Source: Prevotella sp. (GTDB lineage: Bacteria > Bacteroidota > Bacteroidia > Bacteroidales > Bacteroidaceae). Taken from it: 64,000 nt of DNA. The notes below the pieces were generated by a model, which was given only the letters and a program-made list of their open reading frames with translations, made no database searches and had not been told where the DNA came from. The translations under genes were made by a program, and so were the position numbers. Shown here in pieces: positions 8,132 to 17,427 of the stretch (the first letter of the stretch is position 1; every line of letters starts with the position of its first letter). The DNA lies in contig JAJWLX010000006.1 in the NCBI GenBank assembly GCA_021636625.1, positions 44,043 through 108,042 on the forward strand, in the 5' to 3' direction.

Positions 8132-9409
8132 TCAAGCCGAGAGAGCGAGGAGCTGATAGGCCTGTCCGTTTCTGGTATGCTTGCTCTTGCATCCCATAAA
8201 CTTGAGGGCTTGACCTATCTTGATCTTCGTGCTCAAATTTCCCACCAGCATAGGATATTGCAGATGAAGTACATCGAAAACCTCGGAACAAACCATCCAT
8301 TTGCCTTCCTCTTCCTCTGCCGGCATTCGGAAACAGTAGCTGATCATGGTCTCCAGATCATCCACCTTGAAGAAAGGCTGATTGAATTCCTGGATGCGTG
8401 CCACCTCATCATTGGTGAACCAATAAGGGGTCTGCTTATCACGAAGCTCATACATCATTTGTGCATAGAGCTGGTCATAATTGATGACCGAACTGTTGTC
8501 TATAAACTCCCCATCGGGAACTCGAAGACAGAGGTAGCGGCGACTTCCCGTCGGGTCGCAGAGAGGATGCTCATCGTTGGTGGTTGCCAGAAAAGAGGCG
8601 TATCTTCTGCGGTCTGCCTGACTCTTGCCGAAGATAGGGCGACCATTCACCTTTACCTTCGAAAGCGTCTGCTTCAGCTTGCCCTGCTGGGCAACGGTAA
8701 TGTTGGCAAGCTCATCAATGTTCACCAGAAGATTATGGGTGAGTGCCATTTCTGAATCAAACTTGTTGCCGAAGTTGATGTGGTCGAGGAAATACTGACG
8801 AAGTTCCTCGGGCAGCAGTCGGACGGCGAAGGTACTTTTTCCGCAACCCTGCTGACCGATAAGCACCGGTACGGCTTCATTACCGTGCAGCATATCCATC
8901 TGCAGCCAATGGGCTACTGCCGAACGGAACCAGGTGGCACACCAGCCAAGCTGTTCGCTGGTCAACCCCGGAATTCTGCCGAAAAGAGCAGCCACATGGT
9001 TCTTGCCATCCCATTTCGGCAACTTGTTCATGTATTCCTGGATAGGGTCGAAGACGGGAACGGCATCCGACTTGATGTACTCCTCTATGTCCTGTCTTGG
9101 CGACTTCTTCTCGCCGATTCCCAATTTCTTGGCGCGGCGAACGATGGAGTTGAAAGCCTCAGCTGTAAGAACCTTCCAGTTCTTCTCCTCAGGGCTCTCC
9201 TCCTTCTTCGGATTCTCCCCCTTCTTCTCCAACTCCTTCTCCTCGGAATTCTCCATCTCCTCTTCAGGCTTGATGCAGAAGAACTCGGTCTTTCCGTTCA
9301 AAACATTTCTGCGGAAGAGGTAAAACTCCTCCAGAAAGCTCTCTACCTGGTAGATTGCTGATTGATTACCTGCCATCATAGATGACTTCAAATTACTTTT
9401 TGTTTCCAT
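8132..9409 (-). CDS. VapE-type P-loop ATPase
   Basis: 425 residues from ATG 9409. N-terminal region with FLEEFYLFRRN, then an acidic Glu/Lys stretch (about 50-80). A virulence-associated-E ATPase follows: Walker A GQQGCGKST, Walker B LLVNIDELAN, and a sensor-like FLATTNDEHPL. A winged-helix-like end resembles DUF3874. VapE proteins are linked to mobile islands and replication by D5/primase-type ATPases; no primase domain is present here. The longer frame (to 9523) runs through GTGAAGAGT repeats and is not used; ATG 9415 is an alternative start. GTGAAGAGT repeats enclose the gene at both ends, suggesting an inserted unit. Confidence 0.85.
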   Translation of the reverse strand: METKSNLKSSMMAGNQSAIYQVESFLEEFYLFRRNVLNGKTEFFCIKPEEEMENSEEKELEKKGENPKKEESPEEKNWKVLTAEAFNSIVRRAKKLGIGEKKSPRQDIEEYIKSDAVPVFDPIQEYMNKLPKWDGKNHVAALFGRIPGLTSEQLGWCATWFRSAVAHWLQMDMLHGNEAVPVLIGQQGCGKSTFAVRLLPEELRQYFLDHINFGNKFDSEMALTHNLLVNIDELANITVAQQGKLKQTLSKVKVNGRPIFGKSQADRRRYASFLATTNDEHPLCDPTGSRRYLCLRVPDGEFIDNSSVINYDQLYAQMMYELRDKQTPYWFTNDEVARIQEFNQPFFKVDDLETMISYCFRMPAEEEEGKWMVCSEVFDVLHLQYPMLVGNLSTKIKIGQALKFMGCKSKHTRNGQAYQLLALSA

Positions 9410-9443
9410 AATCATGGTTTTAAAATTATTAATTAATGTGTGA

Positions 9444-9561
9444 TTCACCCTCAAATTTGATGAGGGTGAAGAGCGGTGAAGAGTGGTGAAGAGTCGGCAG
9501 CCACTCTTCACGCATCTAAACAACTGTATATTAGTTACTTACGATGCATTTGTGAAGAGTG
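9444..9561. repeat. GTGAAGAGT repeats upstream of VapE gene
   Basis: The stem TTCACCCTCA (9444-9453) with TGAGGGTGAA (9461-9470) is followed by several copies of GTGAAGAGT or close variants, including GTGAAGAGT...ACTCTTCAC around 9486-9511. They mirror those at 7985-8086. Confidence 0.75.
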
Positions 9562-9739
9562 AAGAGTGTTTTAGAAAGTAGCTTTCTATCCACCGCCGCC
9601 TGAATCTTCCATCCAGTCTTCTCATCTCCGGATGCAAAGATACACAAAAGGAGAATCGTTTTCCAAATTTTCCCGCCTTTCCCACGCTCATTCCGCTCCA
9701 TTTGGGAAAAATCCCAAGGGGTTATGGGAAAAGGCGTGG

Positions 9740-10160
9740 GAAAAATCTGTGCAAATCTGTGTAATCTGTGGGACTTTATATTTTCCGCTAGGCGTCCCGG
9801 CAAGCACTAACCCCGCAGATTGATTATTTTTTAAGTCACGCAGATTAAAGTTTTTTGAGTCCCACAGATTTCACAGATGAACACAGATTTTGGGCCTGCT
9901 CGGCCTGGAAAAAAAAGGTCACGCAGATTTCGCAGATAACGCAGATTTTAGACCTGTTCGGTCTGGGATTACGCAGATTTGGCACTAGCGAAAAATCTGT
10001 GTAAATCTGTGAAATCTGTGGGACAAGAAAAAAACAGCAAAAAAATCTGCGTGACAAGATATAGCTGTAGAAAAAATCTGCGTAATCTGACCGAACAGGT
10101 CTCATCTGCGGAATAAGATATACTAGAAGGAAAAATCTGCGTAATCTGCGTGACAAAATA
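9740..10160. repeat. cluster of CAGATT-type hairpins
   Basis: Many copies of AATCTGTG/AATCTGCG and their complements alternate in orientation, so several long hairpins are possible. For example, the run ending CTGTGGGAC near 9776 pairs with GTCCCACAG near 9861. A second inverted pair, GACCTGTTCGGTC (near 9952) and GACCGAACAGGTC (near 10088), is perfectly complementary. The words resemble the CGGATTACA element at 50325-50429. Confidence 0.8.
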
Positions 10161-10225
10161 AAGCAAAAAGAAATTTACTGGTGCACCGAAAATCGGGCGG
10201 ATTTCTTCAGTTTTACGGGAAAACA

Positions 10226-10257
10226 TTTGGTGATAATGATGGAAAAACGTAAATTTG
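10226..10257 (+). promoter_or_regulatory. promoter of the gene at 10311
   Basis: TTTG (10226-10229), 20-bp gap, TAAATTTG (10250-10257). The leader is about 50 nt. Confidence 0.7.
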
Positions 10258-10310
10258 CAGACTGATAACGGAACTTCGTTTCGCAAACTATTCACGATAA
10301 AACTAGAAAT

Positions 10311-11711
10311 ATGCTACAGACTCAGCAAGATAAACAAGTCCCCGCATTCAGCTACGAGGTTTTCGATCGTCAACTCGACCATTTTACAATGATGCTCAAG
10401 GTGTTGATGGATGGATGGGAAGATTACAGCTCGCAGGAGATGACCTTCGACATCCACTCCCTTTGTACCAAGGCAGCCCGACTCTGCTATCTGGCAGACC
10501 AGGACCTCGCCTTGCAGCATACCGATGTTTCCCATCATCGCAAGGAGCAGAACGAGATGTATTTTACCTCCTTCGAACTCATCATCACCACCCAGTTTAC
10601 CAAATTCATGAAAAAAGTCCTTGCCCTGGTCAAGGCTGGCAAGAAAGTAGAAGGACATTCTTCCCCGATGTTCTCCTCAGAGATCAGTACGCTCCTGCCT
10701 AAGCTGCACGACCTGCTGCTGATGGACGGCATGAGCCAGGAATCGATACAGCTGATGGTGGGGGATATCCAGAATACGGAGAAAATGATTCAGAAATATC
10801 ATAAAATCACGAAGTTCCCGGGGGTGAGATACGAGGAACGTCTGTGGTACCTCATCCGCCTCTATTGCCTCGCCAGCTATCTGGTGCTGCATTTCCGCAG
10901 AGTCTGCCACGTTACGAATTCTGAAATGACACCCGAGGAAGCAGCTCGATTAACGGAATGGGCGATACAGAAATACATCTCAGAAAAGGACAGCAACGAA
11001 AAGCTGGAACTGTATTTCTCCAATCTGCAGTACGACAACGATGGCAAACCGCTCAACGTGGACCAATGGCTCCAGGCGAGAAGGGAGCTGAAGCATCTGG
11101 TGCCCCAGAATCTGCTCCTGCTGTTTCTCAATAGTGCAGATGATGTGAGCCAGTTGGGTGCCTCGCTGATAAAAGTGAGTTTCACGAACGAGGAATTTCT
11201 GAAGCTCGTGGATGCTGTGGCTAAATACCAGATTATCACGCAGCGCATCCGTGCCATAGAATTTCCGGAGGAATTCGAGCAGTCGCTTCATAATGAAGTA
11301 TTCTATCTTACGGTGAAGGGCCGTTCGGTGAATCTGGAGGAGTTGAAGAAATCCATCTCCAAGATGGTGAATCTGATAACCCGGAAAAACCAGTGGTTCT
11401 GCGTATGGAGCGTGCTGAAGCATCTCAACCTGATCAAGCATGAGAGCACCTTCGCCACCTTTGCCCATCAGATGATGAGTACCGAGTGGTTTGGCACCAT
11501 CGATCCCCGTCTCCGCTTTACGGCAGATAATCTGAGCGATTACTCCCGCTACTTCAATGAGTACGATTATACCGAATGGGACGAGGTGATGTTTCTGGAG
11601 AAGAAGGAGCTGTATGGCATGACGAAGTGGTCGCCTAAGCTCTATCAGAATTTCTCCTCGCTCTGTGCCAGGATGATGCAAGCCATCTGGGGCTACAGCT
11701 TCTTCGGCTGA
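10311..11711 (+). CDS. unidentified 466-residue protein
   Basis: I cannot assign a function. The protein is soluble (no signal peptide or membrane segment), rich in Leu, Lys and Glu and predicted mostly helical. Features: an N-terminal helical part (FSYEVFDRQLDHFTMMLKVL), a mid-region with LWYLIRLYCLASYLVLHFRRVC, and a conserved-looking end (KNQWFCVWSVLKHLNLI, FAHQMMSTEWFG, then a Tyr-rich SDYSRYFNEYDYTEW). It recalls the uncharacterised DUF60xx-type Bacteroidales proteins and, more weakly, RteC-like proteins of conjugative elements. It has its own good promoter and lies between the repeat cluster and the SusC/SusD pair. Confidence 0.75.
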   Translation: MLQTQQDKQVPAFSYEVFDRQLDHFTMMLKVLMDGWEDYSSQEMTFDIHSLCTKAARLCYLADQDLALQHTDVSHHRKEQNEMYFTSFELIITTQFTKFMKKVLALVKAGKKVEGHSSPMFSSEISTLLPKLHDLLLMDGMSQESIQLMVGDIQNTEKMIQKYHKITKFPGVRYEERLWYLIRLYCLASYLVLHFRRVCHVTNSEMTPEEAARLTEWAIQKYISEKDSNEKLELYFSNLQYDNDGKPLNVDQWLQARRELKHLVPQNLLLLFLNSADDVSQLGASLIKVSFTNEEFLKLVDAVAKYQIITQRIRAIEFPEEFEQSLHNEVFYLTVKGRSVNLEELKKSISKMVNLITRKNQWFCVWSVLKHLNLIKHESTFATFAHQMMSTEWFGTIDPRLRFTADNLSDYSRYFNEYDYTEWDEVMFLEKKELYGMTKWSPKLYQNFSSLCARMMQAIWGYSFFG

Positions 11712-12009
11712 TTTCTACCGGAAAGAAGAAAAAATCTATATTAAATAAGGTGAGAATCTATATTAAATAAGGATAAAGGGGACGAGAAAGCAAGTTTTAT
11801 ATGTTTTTTCGTCCCTTTAGTATTTATTAACTATATTTTAGAACAACTTACTAAAAAATATCGTAAATTTGCAACCGGTTATTAATTAAAATAAGCCTAA
11901 GCATAAAGAATCATTAATATAAAATATATATTTAGTCAGACAATTAAATAATTAAGAATCTGATTATCTCTATAATACTACATAATATAACAATTAAAAC
12001 CAAACAATT
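11712..12009. other. intergenic region before susC-like gene
   Basis: It holds an 18-bp direct repeat, AATCTATATTAAATAAGG (11732-11749 and 11754-11771), a hairpin GGGACGA/TCGTCCC with a T-rich loop (about 11779-11816) that may terminate the preceding gene, the -7 box at 11864-11871, and a leader of about 130 nt. Confidence 0.6.
11864..11871 (+). promoter_or_regulatory. -7 promoter element, SusC/SusD operon
   Basis: TAAATTTG. It implies an untranslated leader of about 130 nt before 12010, long enough for post-transcriptional control. Confidence 0.6.
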
Positions 12010-15000
12010 ATGAGCAAAAAAAGTCAGTTTGGCATGACCCTATTACTATCTACGATCTTAGTAGGTGGCGCCAATGCGAGTACTGTTTCTACCTCAAACA
12101 CATTGGGTGCAGCAATGATTGCACAGCAAGGTGCTGTTTGTAAGGGTGTGGTAAAGGATGCTACCGGTGAGCCTATTATTGGTGCTTCAGTATCAGTGAA
12201 AGGTACCAAGAATGCTACCGTTACCGATTTGGACGGTAATTTTACACTCTCTGGTGTAACCAAGGGTACTACAATCGTTATCTCTTATATTGGTTACGTG
12301 AACAGTGAAATCAAGTGGAACGGCACAAGTCTCAATGTAACTCTCGCTGAAGATACACAGGGCCTGGAGGAAGTAGTTGTTGTAGGTTACGGTACTCAGA
12401 AGAAGGTAAACCTCTCTGGTGCTGTTGCCAACGTGGATGGTAAGGTATTGGAAAACCGTCCTATCACCAACATCGGTCAGGGTCTTCAGGGTGTTGTTCC
12501 TAACTTGAACGTATCTATGAACAGTGGTGGTGCTCCTGGTGCCAGCTCTAGCTACAATATCCGTGGTAACACGTCTTTGAACGGCGGTAGCCCATTGGTA
12601 TTGGTTGACAACGTTCAGATGGATGCCAACCTCGTGAATCCAGAAGACGTTGAGTCTATCTCTGTATTGAAGGATGCTTCTTCTGCAGCCATCTATGGTG
12701 CACGTGCAGCATACGGTGTGATTTTGATTACTACCAAGAAGGGTCGCAAGAGCGACAAGCCAACCATCTCTTTCAACGCTACAGGCTACTGGCAGAGCCC
12801 TGCCAAGTCATACCACAACGTTAATTCTATGCAGTACCTCAAGATGATGGATGAGGCTAACAAGAATGACGGTGGTTCTGGCCGATACTTCAAGGATCAG
12901 GTTTATAAATATACAGAGGAATACTTCAACGGAACCCGTAAGGATCCTGTATTCTTCGACGAGGCATACGACAAGGCTAAGTATGGATACTGCGGCAATA
13001 CCGACTGGTGGAATGAGCTTTACAAGACTTCATTCTCTCAGATCTACAATGCCAGCATCAGCGGCGGTAACGACCGTACTACCTACTATGCATCTCTCGG
13101 TATGAACGACCAGAAGGGTATCTTGACCGCTGGTGACGATAAGTACAAGAAGTACAACGCTAACGTAAACATCTCTTCTAACATTACCAAGTGGTTGAAT
13201 GTAAGCGCTAAGATTACTCATACTTATACATCAGAGCTTCACCCTACCGGTGGTACTACAGCTATGAACCCTACTGCTTACTCAGGTTTGAGCGCATACT
13301 CAGGTATGATGAAGAACGACTTGAGCCCATTGATGCCAGTAAAGCATCCTGATGGACACTATGCAGGTCAGGGTAGCTACACCAACCCTATCGCTATCAT
13401 GGAGCAGGGTGGTAACGCCAAGTATCGCCAGAACGACTTGTGGATGACTGGTGCCGTACGCATCACTCCTATCAAGGGTCTCGTGATCAATGCTGACTAT
13501 ACATGGAACTTCTACGGCAGAAACGCTAACGAGCACGTACGTAACTTCTACGACTATACAGCCGTTCCAGGTACAGAGAACTACTATCCTTGGACTAACC
13601 CAAGCAGTATCACCGTATCTAATTACGATGACTACTATCAGGCATTCAACGTATTTGCTGAGTACTCACTGTCTTTGGCTGAGAAGCATAACTTCAAGGT
13701 GCTCGTAGGTTACAACCAGGAGAAGAAGCACAACAAGTATCACTGGGTAGGTCGCAAGAACCTCATCGACAACGATACTCCACAGATCAACCTCGCATAC
13801 GGTGATACTTCTACCAGCGGTAGCGAGAGCATGTGGGCTACCAACGGTCTCTTCTTCCGTTTCAACTACGACTTCATGGGCAAATACCTCTTCGAGTTCA
13901 ACGGCCGTGAGGATGGTTCTTCTAAGTTTGCTAAGGGTAACCGCTATGCGTTCTTCCCTTCAGGCTCAGTAGCTTGGCGTGTATCAGAGGAGAAGTTCTT
14001 CGAGCCATTGCGCAGCTGGTGGGACAACCTGAAGATCCGCGCATCTTACGGTTCTCTCGGTAACCAGAACGTATCTGGTAACTTCCCTTACCTGGCTACC
14101 TACGGTGTAAGCACCAAGGCTGGCGTATTGCTCGGCGGCACACGCCCTGTAGCAGTTTATGCACCTGGCTTGGTAAGTAGCTCATTTACATGGGAGACCG
14201 TGAACCAGCTCGACCTCGGTATCGATGGTACATGGCTCAACAACCGACTGAGTGCATCTTTCGACTGGTATCGCCGTGACACCAAGGATATGTTGACCAA
14301 GGGTGCAACTCTTCCTTCAGTACTCGGTACAAGCGTGCCAAGAAGCAACGCTGCCAACATGAAGACCACTGGTTGGGAAGTTTCTGTAGAGTGGAGCGAT
14401 CGCTTGAGCTGCGGTTTGGGCTATCACATCAAGGGTGTATTGTCTGACTATCAGTCTGAAATCACCAAGTACTCTAACGATGCACGCCTCCTCGGCGACC
14501 ACTACGTAGGTGAGAAGATTGGCGAAATCTGGGGGTTGGTATCTAACGGACTCTTCCAGAGCGACGAGGAAGCAGCCAGCTGGGATCAGAAGGCTATCAA
14601 CGGCGGCCACTGGAGTGCAGGTGACGTGAAGTTTGAAGATATCGATGGTGACGGTAAGGTAACTTGGGGCGAAGGCACAGTAGATAAGCCAGGTGACCGC
14701 AAGATTCTCGGTAACTCAACTCCTCGCTATGCATATGGTATCACAGCAGGTGCTGACTACAAGGGCTTCGACTTCGAGATGTTCTGGCAGGGTATTGGTA
14801 AGCGCGACTACTTCGGTGGTTGGGGTGGTGCCCAGTTCTGGGGCTTCACAGATGAGTGGTGTACTCCACAGACCACCTCTCTCGACTACTGGACAGAGGA
14901 TAATCGTGATGCTTATTTCCCAAAACTCCATCACTATAGTGTAAATGGCAGTAACCACAATACCTCTTCACGCTATATGATGAACGCAGCATACTTGCGT

Positions 15001-15204
15001 TTGAAGAACGTTACATTGGGTTATACTGTTCCATCCAGCTTGTTGAAGAAGGTAGGTATTGCTCGCCTGAGAGTATTTGTACAGGGTGAAAACCTCCTGA
15101 CATTGACTCCTATGAAGGTGAAGTTTGCTGATCCAGAAACACTTGGTAACATGACTTACCCTATCAACAAGAAGATCTCTGTTGGTATGAACTTAACATT
15201 ATAA
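12010..15204 (+). CDS. SusC-like TonB-dependent outer-membrane transporter
   Basis: 1064 residues, normal length for the RagA/SusC family. Signal peptide (about 1-23), carboxypeptidase-regulatory-like domain (about 43-118, GVVKDATGEPIIGASVSVKG), the hinge EEVVVVGYGTQKK, then the plug with YNIRGNTSLNGG, LVLVDNVQMD and VESISVLKDASSAAIYG. The rest is the barrel, ending GMNLTL. There is no N-terminal STN domain, so anti-sigma signalling is not expected. The strongly biased codon use suggests high expression. With the SusD-like protein 50 bp downstream it should form a nutrient importer. No glycoside hydrolase, lyase or sulfatase is adjacent, so the substrate is open. Confidence 0.96.
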   Translation: MSKKSQFGMTLLLSTILVGGANASTVSTSNTLGAAMIAQQGAVCKGVVKDATGEPIIGASVSVKGTKNATVTDLDGNFTLSGVTKGTTIVISYIGYVNSEIKWNGTSLNVTLAEDTQGLEEVVVVGYGTQKKVNLSGAVANVDGKVLENRPITNIGQGLQGVVPNLNVSMNSGGAPGASSSYNIRGNTSLNGGSPLVLVDNVQMDANLVNPEDVESISVLKDASSAAIYGARAAYGVILITTKKGRKSDKPTISFNATGYWQSPAKSYHNVNSMQYLKMMDEANKNDGGSGRYFKDQVYKYTEEYFNGTRKDPVFFDEAYDKAKYGYCGNTDWWNELYKTSFSQIYNASISGGNDRTTYYASLGMNDQKGILTAGDDKYKKYNANVNISSNITKWLNVSAKITHTYTSELHPTGGTTAMNPTAYSGLSAYSGMMKNDLSPLMPVKHPDGHYAGQGSYTNPIAIMEQGGNAKYRQNDLWMTGAVRITPIKGLVINADYTWNFYGRNANEHVRNFYDYTAVPGTENYYPWTNPSSITVSNYDDYYQAFNVFAEYSLSLAEKHNFKVLVGYNQEKKHNKYHWVGRKNLIDNDTPQINLAYGDTSTSGSESMWATNGLFFRFNYDFMGKYLFEFNGREDGSSKFAKGNRYAFFPSGSVAWRVSEEKFFEPLRSWWDNLKIRASYGSLGNQNVSGNFPYLATYGVSTKAGVLLGGTRPVAVYAPGLVSSSFTWETVNQLDLGIDGTWLNNRLSASFDWYRRDTKDMLTKGATLPSVLGTSVPRSNAANMKTTGWEVSVEWSDRLSCGLGYHIKGVLSDYQSEITKYSNDARLLGDHYVGEKIGEIWGLVSNGLFQSDEEAASWDQKAINGGHWSAGDVKFEDIDGDGKVTWGEGTVDKPGDRKILGNSTPRYAYGITAGADYKGFDFEMFWQGIGKRDYFGGWGGAQFWGFTDEWCTPQTTSLDYWTEDNRDAYFPKLHHYSVNGSNHNTSSRYMMNAAYLRLKNVTLGYTVPSSLLKKVGIARLRVFVQGENLLTLTPMKVKFADPETLGNMTYPINKKISVGMNLTL

Positions 15205-15254
15205 TGTTTGAGAGTTAGGAAAGTGTGTATTATTAATACTTAAATAGACTGACA

Positions 15255-17006
15255 ATGAAAATTAAAAATATATTCATTTTGAGTATGATGGCCGGTATGA
15301 CACTTGCATCTTGCAACTATACCGATTTGAGCCCACAAGACTCATTTACAGATAAATCATACTGGAAGAGCGCCAACGACCTCAAGATGTACGCCAATGG
15401 TATCTACAGCAATATGCTGGCTGGTCCTTCTTCTACTCTTGATGGCGAGAGTGATAACTTTGTAACCAATAGCCCAAGCGGTTATCTGTTCAACAACTAC
15501 ACCGTTCCAACATCTGGCGGTGGCTGGGGCTGGGGCAACGTGCGTAGCTGCAACTACTTCCTGAAGCGTTATCAGACTGCTTCTGGCTCTGAGGCTGACA
15601 TCAACAAGTATGTAGCTGAGGTTCGTTTCTTCAGAGCACAGGATTACTATAGCAAGATCCGTAACTTCGGTGATGTGCCTTGGTATGAGTCTGACCTCCA
15701 GACAGGTGATGAGGCAGAGCTCTTCAAGGGTCGTGATCCACGCAACTTCGTATTGAAGAAGATAATCGAGGACTTGGAGTTCGCTATCCAGTGGCTCCCA
15801 GAGAAGACTATGGCTGAAAAGGGCCGTCTGCACAAGGATGCAGCCCGCACCCAGTTGGCTCGCGTTTGTCTCTACTATGGTACTTACATGAAGTATCACC
15901 ACGAGGCTGGTTCTGAGGGCTTGACAGCTGAAGGCTTGATTACAAAGGCTAAGCAGCTGACTGATGAGATCATCAACAGCGGTAAGTATGAAATCGTAAA
16001 GGGTACTGACGCTGGTGCCGGCACAAAAGCATACGAGGGTTATCCACTCAGCTATGCCAACCAGTTTGTTCAGGAAGACCTTTCTGACAACAAGGAGGCT
16101 ATCATGGTTCGCTTCTACGAGACAGGTGTCCTTACCCACGAGACTGGCCGTCAGGCTGGTGGCAACGGTATGGGTTTGAGCAAGGACTTCATCGAATCGT
16201 TCCTGATGAAGGATGGTACTCCTATCTACAACCAGGGTTCAGGCTACCAGGGTGACGAAGAGTTGGAGACAGAGATTGCCAACCGCGACCCACGTCTCTA
16301 TCAGCTCATCGACAACAACCACAAGCCATTCTGGCTCCGCAACAACAAGCAGGTGCAGAACAAGATGCCAGACTGCTCAGTTTCTGGTGGTGTAACAGGT
16401 TATCCATGTACCAAGTTCCACTCTGCCGACGAGACTCAGTGGCAGGCTCGCAACACCTCTTACGACTGGTTCATCTACCGTTATGCAGAGGTATTGCTCA
16501 TCAATGCTGAGGCTAATGCTGAGTTGGGTACTTGCACCCAGGATGTTCTTGACAAGACCATCAACCAGCTTCGCGACCGTGTAGGCATGGCTCACCTCAC
16601 CGTGAACCCTGTTGCCGACCAGAAGCCTATCAACTATGGTTATGAGCTTTCTAACCTCCTTTACGAGATTCGTCGTGAGCGCCGCATCGAGTTGGTTGGC
16701 GAAGGCTTCCGTATGGACGACTTGAAGCGCTGGAATGCGATGAAGTTGTTGGAGAATCCGCTTACTACTCTGGGTATCCGTGTTACCGACAAGGTGAAGG
16801 AGCAGTATAACGAGATTTACGCTTTCGATAACAGCAACACCCGCGTATATAACGGCAAGACATATCTCCGCATCTACGCAGAGAGCTATGATGATGCTGC
16901 AGGTCGCAAGTGGTCAGACAACGATCGTCGTTGGTTGTATCCATTGCCAATCGACCAGTTGGCATTGAACAAGAACCTGACCCAGAACCCAGGATGGACA
17001 GAATAA
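15255..17006 (+). CDS. SusD/RagB-like surface lipoprotein
   Basis: 583 residues. Lipoprotein signal with Cys20 in TLASCNYTDL, then the SusD N-terminal region (SPQDSFTDKSYWKSANDLK, ANGIYSNM), TPR-like helices (FFRAQDYYSKIRNFGDVPW) and the C-terminal RagB/SusD domain (YAEVLLINAEANAELG, YEIRRERRIELVGEGFRMDDLKRW, then the usual YPLP-...-NPGW end). It caps the SusC-like barrel and binds substrate at the cell surface. Same operon as susC (50-bp gap); a strong hairpin follows at 17126-17157. Confidence 0.96.
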   Translation: MKIKNIFILSMMAGMTLASCNYTDLSPQDSFTDKSYWKSANDLKMYANGIYSNMLAGPSSTLDGESDNFVTNSPSGYLFNNYTVPTSGGGWGWGNVRSCNYFLKRYQTASGSEADINKYVAEVRFFRAQDYYSKIRNFGDVPWYESDLQTGDEAELFKGRDPRNFVLKKIIEDLEFAIQWLPEKTMAEKGRLHKDAARTQLARVCLYYGTYMKYHHEAGSEGLTAEGLITKAKQLTDEIINSGKYEIVKGTDAGAGTKAYEGYPLSYANQFVQEDLSDNKEAIMVRFYETGVLTHETGRQAGGNGMGLSKDFIESFLMKDGTPIYNQGSGYQGDEELETEIANRDPRLYQLIDNNHKPFWLRNNKQVQNKMPDCSVSGGVTGYPCTKFHSADETQWQARNTSYDWFIYRYAEVLLINAEANAELGTCTQDVLDKTINQLRDRVGMAHLTVNPVADQKPINYGYELSNLLYEIRRERRIELVGEGFRMDDLKRWNAMKLLENPLTTLGIRVTDKVKEQYNEIYAFDNSNTRVYNGKTYLRIYAESYDDAAGRKWSDNDRRWLYPLPIDQLALNKNLTQNPGWTE

Positions 17007-17125
17007 CTATTTATCACAATAATGAGTTTTAGAATAGGCTTATAGTAAGATTAGGTTTATAAGATTAAGTTTTTAAATTTGGTTCATTTATTGACTTACA
17101 CTATTCTATAAATGAAAACTAAGCG

Positions 17126-17157
17126 TATGCCCTTTTGCTGTGAAGCAAGAGGGCATA
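17126..17157 (+). terminator. intrinsic terminator after SusC/SusD operon
   Basis: TATGCCCTTTTGCT (17126-17139) pairs with AGCAAGAGGGCATA (17144-17157), with one G·U pair and a GTGA loop, followed by a T-rich tract. Confidence 0.85.
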
Positions 17158-17263
17158 TATTTTTTAAAAGCATACTTTTACCGAGCATATCATAAGCACA
17201 GATAATTGTACTTTATTATAATAATTGGGATATGCAGGGATGAACTAAGAAATAGTGGACAAG

Positions 17264-17366
17264 CGATACTTTAGCCAAATCGGACGAAAAAATACCGATT
17301 TGGCTAAGATATAAGGAATACTTTAGCCAAATCGAGTTAAAAAACATCGATTTGGCTAAAGTATCG
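17264..17366. repeat. nested, mutually exclusive hairpins
   Basis: Arms A1 17264-17282, B1 17295-17307, A2 17318-17335 and B2 17347-17366, all built on ACTTTAGCCAAATCG or its complement. A1:B1 gives 13 bp (using 17271-17283), A2:B2 gives 18 bp (17318-17335 with 17347-17364), and A1:B2 gives 19 bp (17264-17282 with 17348-17366). A1:B2 excludes the other two. The -33 element starts immediately after. Confidence 0.9.
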
Positions 17367-17397
17367 TTTGCTTTTTCAAATAATTATCGTATTTTTG
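17367..17397 (+). promoter_or_regulatory. promoter of the DUF234-type ATPase gene
   Basis: TTTG (17367-17370), 19-bp gap, TATTTTTG (17390-17397): full consensus. It excludes the upstream in-frame start at 17368 and supports 17428. Confidence 0.8.
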
Positions 17398-17427
17398 CAC
17401 CGTAACAAATTATCTTATTCAAGCGAT

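Larger units (their letters stand above)
9410..10310. other. 900-bp gene-free repeat region
   Basis: The left part (9440-9560) carries GTGAAGAGT repeats and the stem TTCACCCTCA/TGAGGGTGAA. The middle (9740-10160) is a cluster of CAGATT hairpins. The right end carries the promoter of the next gene. The open frames on both strands here have no domain sense and are explained by the repeats. Confidence 0.7.
17007..17427. other. intergenic region: terminator, hairpin element, promoter
   Basis: In order: SusD terminator (17126-17157), nested inverted repeats (17264-17366) and a near-consensus promoter (17367-17397) for the ATPase gene. No coding signal was seen. Confidence 0.75.

Noticed and set aside
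9531..10295. Several open frames of 60-110 codons in the repeat region
   Set aside because: They follow the CAGATT and GTGAAGAGT repeats on both strands and have no promoter or conserved motif.
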